A DNA stretch of 33,119 nucleotides, from positions 1-33,119 of the forward strand of contig JBCDDF010000038.1 of NCBI GenBank assembly GCA_039180525.1, in the 5' to 3' direction. The number at the start of each line of letters is the position of its first letter. The first letter of the stretch is position 1. A program made the translations under genes and the position numbers. Positions 22,477 through 29,980 of the stretch are shown here, one piece after another. Source of the DNA: Halovulum sp039180525. GTDB taxonomy: Bacteria > Pseudomonadota > Alphaproteobacteria > Rhodobacterales > Rhodobacteraceae. A model generated the notes under the pieces. It did no database searches, was not told the DNA's origin, and worked only from the letters and a program-made list of their open reading frames with translations.

Positions 22477-23159
22477 CATGTGACCGCACCCTCCGCCGCC
22501 AGACGTTGGACCATATGTGTGTACGCCGCGACCCCCAGCACGGGCACGGCCAGGCCGATCAGCGGCATGGTCAGCGGCACCGCCAGCAGGGCACCCAGCA
22601 TCCAGATCTCCAGCCGGTGCCGGCGGCGCAGGGCGGTGGCCGGGCGCGTGCCCAGCCGTCTTGCCGCGGACAACTGGAAGTACTCGCGCCCCAGAAGCAG
22701 GCCGTTCACGGCCCAGAACACCAGCGGCGCGAAGACGGTGCTGATCAGATAGACGACCAGGGCCGCGGCATTGGCGACGCCCACCAGCAGCAACAGCCGC
22801 ACGGTGTCGCCAAGCACCGCTGCCAGAGGCTGTCCGGCGGCGGCGGGCAGATGCGGATAGTGGCGCGCCTCCACCGCTGCGGCGATCTCCTCCAGAAACA
22901 GACCGACGCACAGAAACGCCACCGGGATTATAACGAAAGCCGACACCACCAGCCAAAGCGCCACAGCCGCCCAACCAAGCCCGCCGGCCAGCGCGCCATC
23001 GGCCAGCCGGTCGGGCAGAACCCAGCCGACCGCCTGCACGAACACCCACCCCCCTGCCGCCAGCAGAACCGCCGCCAGCGCCATTGCCTTCAGCAACACG
23101 ATCAGAAACCGCGGGTCTGAAATCTGCGCCAGGGCGCGGCCCAGATCGGACAGGATCAC
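22476..23159 (-). CDS. EI24 domain (CysZ-like) membrane protein
   Basis: A 227-residue protein with about four to five membrane segments in the EI24/CysZ arrangement: an N-terminal amphipathic DLGRALAQISDPRFLIVLLK, paired helices, the VAFLCVGLFLEEIAAAVE region, and the EYFQLSAARRL motif characteristic of EI24. CysZ proteins import sulfate, but many EI24 members are of unknown role. The start is a GTG at 23159 overlapping the nitroreductase stop by 4 bp; the longer frame to 23324 is a shadow of that gene. Confidence 0.85.
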   Translation of the reverse strand: MILSDLGRALAQISDPRFLIVLLKAMALAAVLLAAGGWVFVQAVGWVLPDRLADGALAGGLGWAAVALWLVVSAFVIIPVAFLCVGLFLEEIAAAVEARHYPHLPAAAGQPLAAVLGDTVRLLLLVGVANAAALVVYLISTVFAPLVFWAVNGLLLGREYFQLSAARRLGTRPATALRRRHRLEIWMLGALLAVPLTMPLIGLAVPVLGVAAYTHMVQRLAAEGAVT

Positions 23160-23734
23160 GCGGTCAGTCGCCGTACTTTCAGCGCCGGATCGGGGCGCGG
23201 GCGTTCCGGCGGGGCCACGGTCTCGGACCCCAGCACGATGAAACCGGCGGCGAAACCCGGCGGCTGTAGATCGAACGCCGCTCGCAGGAAACCGGGATCG
23301 AGCGCGGGCCAGCCGGTCAGCCAATTGGCGCCCCAGCCACTGGCGAGCGCGGCATTGACCAGCCCCAGACAGACGGCGCCGGCGGATAGTGTCTGTTCGA
23401 CCTCGGGGATTTTGGCACTGTCGACCGGTGTCGACAGAACCGCCACGATCAGCGGCGCATTGGCGAACATCGCGGCGGCCTTTTCCCCCGCTTCGGCATC
23501 CCGGCCGGCCGGCGCCGCGCTGTCGCGTGCCAGTTGCGCCAGGCGGGCCAGCGCCGCGCCTTCCACGACGACCAGCGACCAGGGCTCCAGCTTGCCATGA
23601 TCGGGCACGCGCAGCGCGGCGGTCAGGATCGGCTCCAGCGCCGCGGCATCGGGAGCGGGGGCGCTGAGCGTCTTGGCCGGACGCGAACGGCGGGTCAGCA
23701 AGAAATCGACGACTTCGGAACGGGGTTCGGGCAT
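23156..23734 (-). CDS. Nitroreductase family protein
   Basis: A 192-residue FMN-dependent nitroreductase of the YdjA type. Features are the N-terminal VVDFLLTRRSRPAKTL with the FMN-binding Arg pair, ALRVPDHGKLEPWSLVVVEG, the dimer-helix region and SAGAVCLGLVNAALASGWGANWLTG. The C-terminal GFIVLGSE is typical. It reduces nitro or quinone compounds with NAD(P)H; the physiological substrate is unknown. It overlaps the EI24 gene by 4 bp and lies 106 bp after the azoreductase, which is also an FMN-dependent reductase. Confidence 0.9.
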   Translation of the reverse strand: MPEPRSEVVDFLLTRRSRPAKTLSAPAPDAAALEPILTAALRVPDHGKLEPWSLVVVEGAALARLAQLARDSAAPAGRDAEAGEKAAAMFANAPLIVAVLSTPVDSAKIPEVEQTLSAGAVCLGLVNAALASGWGANWLTGWPALDPGFLRAAFDLQPPGFAAGFIVLGSETVAPPERPRPDPALKVRRLTA

Positions 23735-23840
23735 AGGGTGCGGCGCCTGTGTTGAGGTTGGATTTTTGGCGGCAAGCTATGTCTTGATCTGTGAAACCCG
23801 CGCGCCGCTGTCAACGCCCCCGCGCCCGATTGCCGCCTCG

Positions 23841-24410
23841 CTATGCCGCGGCCTTGCCGGTCAGGTCCGCGATCTGCGCGCGCACGTCGTCCAACTTCTT
23901 GTCGGCATCGTCGCCCAGCGAATCCGCCGCCAGCACGGTGACGTCGTCGATGCCCACGAACCCCAGCGCAAAACGCAGATAGGGCGTGCCGAAATCGGCG
24001 TCGCTGTCCACCGGTGTGCCGCCGGTCGAGATCACGACATAAGCCTTCTTGCCTGTCAGCAGCCCCTCCGGCCCGGCTTCGGAATAGCGGAACGTGCGGC
24101 GCGGGCGGGCAATCTGATCGATCCACGCCTTCAGCGCGGAGGGCACGGTGAAATTGTAGATCGGAGTGGCGATGATCAGCGTGTCATGCGCCTCCAACTC
24201 CGCGATCAGTTCGTCGGAAAGCGCCAGTTCCGGCGGGCTCGGTTCCTCGCCCCGTCGGGTGGCGAAGGTCTCTTCGATATGCGGCACGCCTGAGCGTAGG
24301 TCGCGCAGCGTCACCTCTCCGCCCAGACCGGCAGCCAGTTCATCGGCCAACATGCGCGAGACGGACTTCTCGCGGGCGCTGGCATGAAGCAGAAGGATGG
24401 AATTCGACAT
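23841..24410 (-). CDS. azoR: FMN-dependent NADH-azoreductase
   Basis: A 189-residue flavodoxin-like reductase. The FMN phosphate loop is LLHASAREKSVSRMLADEL, followed by HDTLIIATPIYNFTVPSALK with the PxYNF FMN-binding motif, then GKKAYVVISTGGTPV, typical of AzoR. It reduces azo compounds and quinones by two-electron transfer. AGGAGA precedes the ATG at 24410; the upstream in-frame start at 24443 lacks a good site. A candidate promoter for it lies in the 109-bp gap upstream (TTGGCG-17-CTATGT on the minus strand). Confidence 0.9.
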   Translation of the reverse strand: MSNSILLLHASAREKSVSRMLADELAAGLGGEVTLRDLRSGVPHIEETFATRRGEEPSPPELALSDELIAELEAHDTLIIATPIYNFTVPSALKAWIDQIARPRRTFRYSEAGPEGLLTGKKAYVVISTGGTPVDSDADFGTPYLRFALGFVGIDDVTVLAADSLGDDADKKLDDVRAQIADLTGKAAA

Positions 24411-24519
24411 CGGCGGTCTCCTGAATGCGATGCTTTGGGACATAGCGCCGCCATAGCCACGGCGCCAAAGCTATCGCGGCGACAGATTGTCGACCGTTTG
24501 GAAACGCGACCGGAACGGT

Positions 24520-25899
24520 TTAGCGAAGATGTCCCTCCGCCCGCGCCCAGGCGGCGGTCACGTCGAGCGCGGCGGTGACGGGGGAGAACATCTCGTCCAA
24601 CTCCGCCTCGGTGATGACCATGGGCGGACAGATCGCGATCACGTCGCCAATGGCGCGCAGGATCACGCCGCGGTTCAGCAGCTCCGCCGCCATGCGCGCG
24701 CCGACCTTGCCGGGTGCGGCGAAGCCTTTCGCCCCCGGCGGGGCCAGTTCCAGACAGCCCATCAGCCCCTTCGCACGACCCTCGCCGACCAGTTCGTGGT
24801 CGGCCGCGGCGGCGATGCGGGCGGCAAAGCCCGGCATCAGCCCGCGCACATGGCCGGGAATGTCGCGGCGGCGATAGATCTCCAACGCCTTGACGCCCAC
24901 GGCACAGCCCAAGGGATGCCCGCCATAGGTGAAGCCATGGCCGAAGACGCCGATCTTGCCGCTGTTGTCCTCGATCGTGGTCGCGATCTCTTCCGACACC
25001 GCCACCGCGGACAGCGGCGCATAGCCGCCGGTCAATTGTTTCGCCATCGACATCGCCGCGGGGCGCATCCCCATCGCCTCGGCCCCGTACCAGGTGCCCA
25101 GGCGGCCGAAGCCCGTGATCACCTCGTCGGAAATCAGCGCAATGTCATGGGCGTCCAGCACCGGCTGGATCGCCTCGAAATACCCCTCGGGCGGGACAAT
25201 GACACCGCCCGCCCCCATCACCGGTTCGGCGATCATCGCGGCAATGGTGTCCGCACCTTCGGCCGCGATCAGATGCTCAAGGTCGCGGACCAGACGGGCG
25301 ACGAACTCGGCCGGCGTCTCTCCCTCCGCCGCCTCTTTCCAGTGATGCGGGCAGGTGGTGTGCAGGATCCGGTCCACGGGCAGATCGAAATCGCGGTGGT
25401 TGTTGGGCAGCCCGGTCAGCGAGCCGGACACGATCGTCACGCCGTGATAGCCCTTCACCCGACTGATGATCTTTTTCTTCTCCGGCAGGCCACGGGCGTT
25501 GTTGTAATACCATTGCAGCTTGATCTGGGTGTCGTTCGCTTCCGACCCGGAGGATTGATAGATCACCCGGCCCAGCGGCACATGCGCCAGTTCCTTGATC
25601 TTTTCCGCCAGTTCCACCGCCGGTTCGTGGCTACGGCCCCCGAACAGGTGGTAATAGGGCAGCTTGGCCATCTGTTCCTGCGCCGCTTCGATCAGCTCCT
25701 GATCCGAAAAGCCCAAGCCGCAACACCAAAGGCCCGCCATGCCCTCGATATAGCTTTTGCCGGCATCGTCCCAGACGCGCACGCCCTCGCCGCGGGCGAT
25801 CACATGCGGGCCGGTGGCGCGGTGGGCGACGGCGTTGGTGTAGGGGTGCAAGATGGCGTTCACATCACGCATCTGGGTGTTGGTCAGGGGATGGTTCAC
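24520..25899 (-). CDS. Class III PLP-dependent aminotransferase (omega-amino acid:pyruvate type)
   Basis: A 459-residue fold-type I transaminase. Key sites: YQSSGSEANDTQIK (residues about 114-127), YHGVTIVSGSLTG, AEPVMGAGGVIVPP, LISDEVITGFGR (D258) and the PLP lysine in MSMAKQLTGGYAPL (K287). The sequence resembles aminotransferases using putrescine, taurine or beta-alanine with pyruvate. The start is a GTG at 25899 with AAGGTG upstream; a longer frame from 25977 begins in non-conserved sequence. It is divergent from the phytase-like esterase gene. Confidence 0.9.
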   Translation of the reverse strand: MNHPLTNTQMRDVNAILHPYTNAVAHRATGPHVIARGEGVRVWDDAGKSYIEGMAGLWCCGLGFSDQELIEAAQEQMAKLPYYHLFGGRSHEPAVELAEKIKELAHVPLGRVIYQSSGSEANDTQIKLQWYYNNARGLPEKKKIISRVKGYHGVTIVSGSLTGLPNNHRDFDLPVDRILHTTCPHHWKEAAEGETPAEFVARLVRDLEHLIAAEGADTIAAMIAEPVMGAGGVIVPPEGYFEAIQPVLDAHDIALISDEVITGFGRLGTWYGAEAMGMRPAAMSMAKQLTGGYAPLSAVAVSEEIATTIEDNSGKIGVFGHGFTYGGHPLGCAVGVKALEIYRRRDIPGHVRGLMPGFAARIAAAADHELVGEGRAKGLMGCLELAPPGAKGFAAPGKVGARMAAELLNRGVILRAIGDVIAICPPMVITEAELDEMFSPVTAALDVTAAWARAEGHLR

Positions 25900-25970
25900 G
25901 GGGCCGCACCTTCGATATTTGAACTTCCCACAGCCTAACACGCGCGCGCACCGCCCGATATCGCATTCGC

Positions 25971-25999
25971 TTGTCACCCCGGTGTTAACGAACTGTCAC
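25971..25999 (+). promoter_or_regulatory. Candidate Pho box upstream of the phytase-like gene
   Basis: Three 7-bp units sit at exact 11-bp spacing: TTGTCAC (25971), GTGTTAA (25982) and CTGTCAC (25993), each followed by 4 bp. The PhoB consensus unit is CTGTCAT with 4-bp AT-rich spacers; the outer units match 5 and 6 of 7 bases, the middle one 4 of 7. A -10-like GTTAAC lies about 10 bp downstream (26008-26013), correct for a PhoB-activated promoter. Regulation by phosphate starvation would suit a phytase-like product. Confidence 0.5.
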
Positions 26000-26044
26000 C
26001 AAAGCTTGTTAACCGGTCGGCGTTCAACACATCCGGAGACCTTC

Positions 26045-28198
26045 ATGTATCGTTCGCTCCTGGCTGGCACCGCGCTTGTCGCGCTGGCCGCCCCCGCAGC
26101 CGCGCAACAGAACTTCAACCGCATCGCGTCCTTCGCCACGCCTCTGAACATGAGCGCCGGCGAGGATACCGCCCGCGAGACGTCTCCGGAGATCATTGAT
26201 GTCACCGCCGATGGCATGACCCTGGTCTATACCGACAGCCCGCTGGGCACGCTGGGCCTGATCGACATCACCGACCCGGCCAACCCGGCGCCCAAGGGCA
26301 ATGTCGCGCTCGATGGCGAGCCAACCTCGGTCGCCGTTATCGGGACCGACGCTTTTGTCGGCATCAACACGTCCGAAAGCTACACCGAGCCCTCGGGCTT
26401 TCTGACCGCGATCGACACGGGCACGGGCGCCGAGACCGGCCGCTGCGATCTGGGCGGCCAGCCCGACAGCATCGCCGCTGCGCCGGATGGCGGTTTCATC
26501 GCGGTGGCCATCGAAAACGAACGTGACGAGGACCTGAACGATGGCGTGATCCCGCAGCTTCCGCCGGGCAATGTGACCATCGTACCAGTCGCAGGCGGCG
26601 CGCTGGACTGCGACGGCATCATCGTCGTCGATCTGACCGGGCTGGCCGAGGTCGCGCCTTCCGACCCCGAACCCGAATTCGTGGACGTGAACGCTGCCGG
26701 TGAAATCGTCGTCAGCCTGCAGGAAAACAACCACCTAGCGATCCTGTCCGCGACCGGCGAAGTGCTGTCGCATTTCACCGCCGGCGCAGTGGATCTGACC
26801 GGCATCGATGTGGGCGAGGAACGCGCCTTTGTCTATGACGGTGAACAGCCCGGGCGGGTGCGCGAACCCGATGCAGTGAAATGGATCAACGCCGACCAGA
26901 TCGCCACCGCAAACGAAGGCGATTACGAAGGCGGCTCGCGCGGGTGGACCATTTTCAACCGCGACGGCAGCGTCGCGTATGAAAGCGGCACCAGCTTCGA
27001 ATACGCGGTGATCCAGATCGGCCACTACCCGGAACGCCGGTCGGGCAACAAGGGCGTGGAGCCGGAATCGATCGAGGTCGGGACGTTCGGCGGCGTGCCC
27101 CATGTGTTCGTAGGGTCCGAACGCGGTTCGATCGTGGGTGTCTATGACGTGTCGGGCGATGCACCGGTGCTGACGCAACTTCTGCCCTCGGGTATCGGGC
27201 CGGAGGGGATCAAGGCGATCCCGGACCGCAATTTGCTGGTCACCGCGAACGAGGTCGACTTAATCGAAGACGGCGGCGTGCGCGCGCATGTCATGATCTA
27301 TGCGCTGCAAGACGGCGACGCCGTCTATCCCACAATCACCTCGGACGGCGCGGGCGAGCTGATCGGTTTCACCGCGCTGTCGGGCCTGGCCGCGGACCCG
27401 GTGGAGCCGGGCAAGCTCTATGCCGTCAATGACAGCTTCATGGGTCTGCAACCGCGCATCTTTGAGATCGACGCGACCCAAACCCCAGCGCGGATCACCG
27501 GCTATCTGGACGTGACCCGCGGCGGCCAGCCGGCGCAAAAGCTGGACATGGAAGGGATCGTCGCCACCGAAGACGGGTTCTGGATCGCCTCTGAGGGGCG
27601 CACCGACCGGCTGATCCCGCACGCGATCTACAAGGTCGAGGCCGATGGTGCCATCGACGCTGAAATCGCCTTCCCGCCCGAGCTGCTGGCGGTGGAGCGC
27701 CGTTTTGGCGCCGAAGGCATCACGCTGGTCGGCGACAGGCTGTGGATCGCCATCCAGCGCGAATGGGCCGACGACCCGGAAAACCACGTGAAGCTGGTCG
27801 CGTATGACACCGAAACCGAGGAATGGGGCGCGGTGCTGTATCCCAAAGCGGCGCCAGATACCGGATGGGTGGGCCTGAGCGAGATCACCGCCCATGGCGA
27901 CCATGTCTATATCGTGGAACGCGACAATCAGATCGGCGCGGACGCGGTGACCAAGAAACTCTATCGTGTGCCGCTGGCCGAGATGCAGCCCGCCGCGCTG
28001 GGCGGCGATCTGCCGGTGGTGTCCAAGGAATTGGTGCGCGATCTGTTGCCGGACATGGCCGGGTTCAACGGCTATGTGCAGGACAAAGTCGAAGGCTTCG
28101 CCATCGACGCTGCCGGCAACGCCTTTGCTGTCACCGACAATGACGGCGTCGACGATCATTCCGGCGAGACCATCTTCTGGGGCATGGGCGCGCTTTAG
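26045..28198 (+). CDS. Exported esterase-like phytase family protein with N-terminal propeller-like region
   Basis: A 717-residue protein with a signal peptide (MYRSLLAGTALVALAAPAAA). Residues about 45-450 show repeated strand blocks such as DGMTLVYTDSPLGTLGLIDI, GEPTSVAVIG and GGVPHVFVGSERGSIVGVYD, as in YVTN/choice-of-anchor beta-propellers. The C-terminal part (about 490-715) matches the phytase-like esterase domain (PF13449 type): FTALSGLAADP, LDMEGIVATEDGFWIASEG, GAEGITLVGDRLWIAIQ and KVEGFAIDAAGNAFAVTDNDG. CGGAGA precedes the ATG at 26045. Role: probably a periplasmic or secreted phosphoesterase; activity is not proven by sequence. Confidence 0.87.
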   Translation: MYRSLLAGTALVALAAPAAAQQNFNRIASFATPLNMSAGEDTARETSPEIIDVTADGMTLVYTDSPLGTLGLIDITDPANPAPKGNVALDGEPTSVAVIGTDAFVGINTSESYTEPSGFLTAIDTGTGAETGRCDLGGQPDSIAAAPDGGFIAVAIENERDEDLNDGVIPQLPPGNVTIVPVAGGALDCDGIIVVDLTGLAEVAPSDPEPEFVDVNAAGEIVVSLQENNHLAILSATGEVLSHFTAGAVDLTGIDVGEERAFVYDGEQPGRVREPDAVKWINADQIATANEGDYEGGSRGWTIFNRDGSVAYESGTSFEYAVIQIGHYPERRSGNKGVEPESIEVGTFGGVPHVFVGSERGSIVGVYDVSGDAPVLTQLLPSGIGPEGIKAIPDRNLLVTANEVDLIEDGGVRAHVMIYALQDGDAVYPTITSDGAGELIGFTALSGLAADPVEPGKLYAVNDSFMGLQPRIFEIDATQTPARITGYLDVTRGGQPAQKLDMEGIVATEDGFWIASEGRTDRLIPHAIYKVEADGAIDAEIAFPPELLAVERRFGAEGITLVGDRLWIAIQREWADDPENHVKLVAYDTETEEWGAVLYPKAAPDTGWVGLSEITAHGDHVYIVERDNQIGADAVTKKLYRVPLAEMQPAALGGDLPVVSKELVRDLLPDMAGFNGYVQDKVEGFAIDAAGNAFAVTDNDGVDDHSGETIFWGMGAL

Positions 28199-28231
28199 GG
28201 CCAGGACCCGGGAACCGAGCGCCGCCGGCGG

Positions 28232-29218
28232 TTACAGCATCGCCGGCACGACCTGATCGGGCGGCCTGTGGCCGTCGGCGAATGTCTTGATGTTCAGGAC
28301 GACCTTTTCGCCCATCTCCAGCCGGCTTTCCTCGGTGGCCGAACTCATATGCGGCAGCAGCAGCACGTTGGGCAATTCGCGCAGGCGCGGATTGATCGAC
28401 GTGCCGTGCTCATAGACATCCAGACCCGCGCCCGCGATCTCTCCGGCGCGCAGCATCCGGGTCAGCGCGTTTTCGTCGATCACCTCCCCGCGCGAGGTGT
28501 TCACGACAAAGGCCGAGGGTTTCATCAGCTTCAGCCGCCGGGCGCTCAGCAGATGAAAGGTCGAGGGCGTGTGCGGTGCGTTGATCGACAGGATGTCGAT
28601 GCGCGCCAGCATCTGATCCAGGCTTTCCCACCAGGTGGCGCCCAACTCCGCCTCGGTCTCGGGCCGCAGGCGGCGGCGGTTATGGTAATGAATGTTCAGC
28701 CCAAACGCGCGCGCCCGCTGGGCGACCGCGCGGCCGATGCGGCCCATGCCCAGGATCCCCAGATCCTTGCCGCCGATCCGATGCCCCATAAGCGCCGTGG
28801 GCGACCAGCCGGGCCACGTGCCGGTCTGGATCATCTCCGCCCCTTCCTTCAGCCGCCGGGGCACGCCCAGGATCAGCGCCATGGCCATATCGGCGGTGTC
28901 CTCGGCCAGCACGCCGGGGGTGTTCGACACCATGATGCCGCGGCTCAGCGCGGTGCGCACGTCGATGTGGTCAAAGCCGGTGCCGTAATTGGCGATCAGC
29001 TTCAACTGGCCACCGGCCTGCGCCAGCAGCGCCGCGTCCAGCTTGTCGGTCAGCGTCGGCACCAGCACATCGGCCCGGTTCAGCGCATCGGCCAGCGCGT
29101 CGCGGCTCAGCGGCGCATCGGTATCGTTCAACTCCGCATCGAACAGTTCCGCCAGCCGCGCCTCCACCGGGTCCGGTAGCTTTCGGGTCACAATCACGCG
29201 CAAATTCTGTCCGGTCAT
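28232..29218 (-). CDS. D-isomer-specific 2-hydroxyacid dehydrogenase (glyoxylate reductase-like)
   Basis: A 328-residue NAD(P)-dependent dehydrogenase. The substrate-loop NYGTGFDHIDVRTALSRGI, the Rossmann motif GILGMGRIGRAVAQRARAFG and the catalytic residues in VNTSRGEVID (Arg), GLDVYEHG (Glu) and LLPHMSSAT (His) are all present. GyaR-type glyoxylate/hydroxypyruvate reductases share this pattern; the substrate is inferred. Its longer frame upstream is not conserved; the ATG at 29218 gives a normal start. It is convergent with the phytase-like gene and divergent from the SH3-like gene. Confidence 0.9.
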   Translation of the reverse strand: MTGQNLRVIVTRKLPDPVEARLAELFDAELNDTDAPLSRDALADALNRADVLVPTLTDKLDAALLAQAGGQLKLIANYGTGFDHIDVRTALSRGIMVSNTPGVLAEDTADMAMALILGVPRRLKEGAEMIQTGTWPGWSPTALMGHRIGGKDLGILGMGRIGRAVAQRARAFGLNIHYHNRRRLRPETEAELGATWWESLDQMLARIDILSINAPHTPSTFHLLSARRLKLMKPSAFVVNTSRGEVIDENALTRMLRAGEIAGAGLDVYEHGTSINPRLRELPNVLLLPHMSSATEESRLEMGEKVVLNIKTFADGHRPPDQVVPAML

Positions 29219-29300
29219 CGGGCGGCGGTTTCCCCTGTCAGATCGCATCGTTAGGGTTCGGTTATGGCACGCCGGGACGGCAACAGAAACCCTGCGGCCG

Positions 29301-29810
29301 ATGAAGGCGAGCATGGGTATTCGGGCGGTTCTGATCGGGTTGGTGGTGGCGTGTCTGGCCGGCTTTGCGGCGGCGCAAGACGTGCGCGGGCGCGAGACCA
29401 ATCTGCAGATCCCGCGCTTTGTGTCGGTGAAGGCGTCCGAGGCCAATGCCCGCCGCGGCCCCGGCCTGAGCCATCGCATCGACTGGGTGTTCAAGCAGCG
29501 CCACCTGCCGCTGCAGGTCACTGGCGAATACGGCCACTGGCGCCGCGTCCGCGATGTCGAGGGCGCCGGCGGCTGGGTGCATTATTCGCTGCTGTCGGGC
29601 GCGCGCTATGTCCTGGTGACCGGCGGCGCGGCCGCTTTGCGTAAAGCCCCGGATCCCGCCAGCGCGGTCGTGGCGCGCGCCGAAGCCGGCGCGTTGGCGC
29701 GGCTGGGCGCCTGCCGCCCGGACTGGTGCCGGATCACCGCCGGCGGGGTCGGCGGCTGGGTGCCGAAGATCGAGCTTTGGGGCGTCGATGCCAAGGAAGT
29801 GCGGAACTGA
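29301..29810 (+). CDS. Exported protein with two bacterial SH3-like domains
   Basis: A 169-residue secreted protein: signal peptide (about residues 5-25, ending in AGFAAAQ), then two SH3-like modules. The first contains RFVSVKASEANARRGPGLS and YGHWRRVRDVEGAGGWVHY, the second ALRKAPDPASAVVAR and DWCRITAGGVGGWVPK; both have the GWV strand typical of bacterial SH3 (YgiM-like, DUF1058). These domains bind cell-wall or other peptides. The ATG at 29313 has AAGG upstream and may be the true start, 4 codons in. Its partner is unknown. Confidence 0.85.
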   Translation: MKASMGIRAVLIGLVVACLAGFAAAQDVRGRETNLQIPRFVSVKASEANARRGPGLSHRIDWVFKQRHLPLQVTGEYGHWRRVRDVEGAGGWVHYSLLSGARYVLVTGGAAALRKAPDPASAVVARAEAGALARLGACRPDWCRITAGGVGGWVPKIELWGVDAKEVRN

Positions 29811-29980
29811 CCGCGCCCATGCAGGCCAACGGGAAAGGCGGCCGGATCGGCACCGGCAGATCCCCGGGGCGGTGCTTGGATGGCCGGCGCGGGCTCAAGG
29901 CCCTTTCTTGTAGGGAACCCGTCTGAAATGGTTTCGCTCCGGGCTGTCGGAACACGCCCGGGCTTTGCTAGACAGGGACC

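Noticed and set aside
24487..25938. Plus-strand open frame of 483 codons
   Set aside because: It is antisense to the class III aminotransferase, which has complete PLP motifs. The antisense product is His/Arg/Gln-rich with no family resemblance, as expected from high GC third positions.
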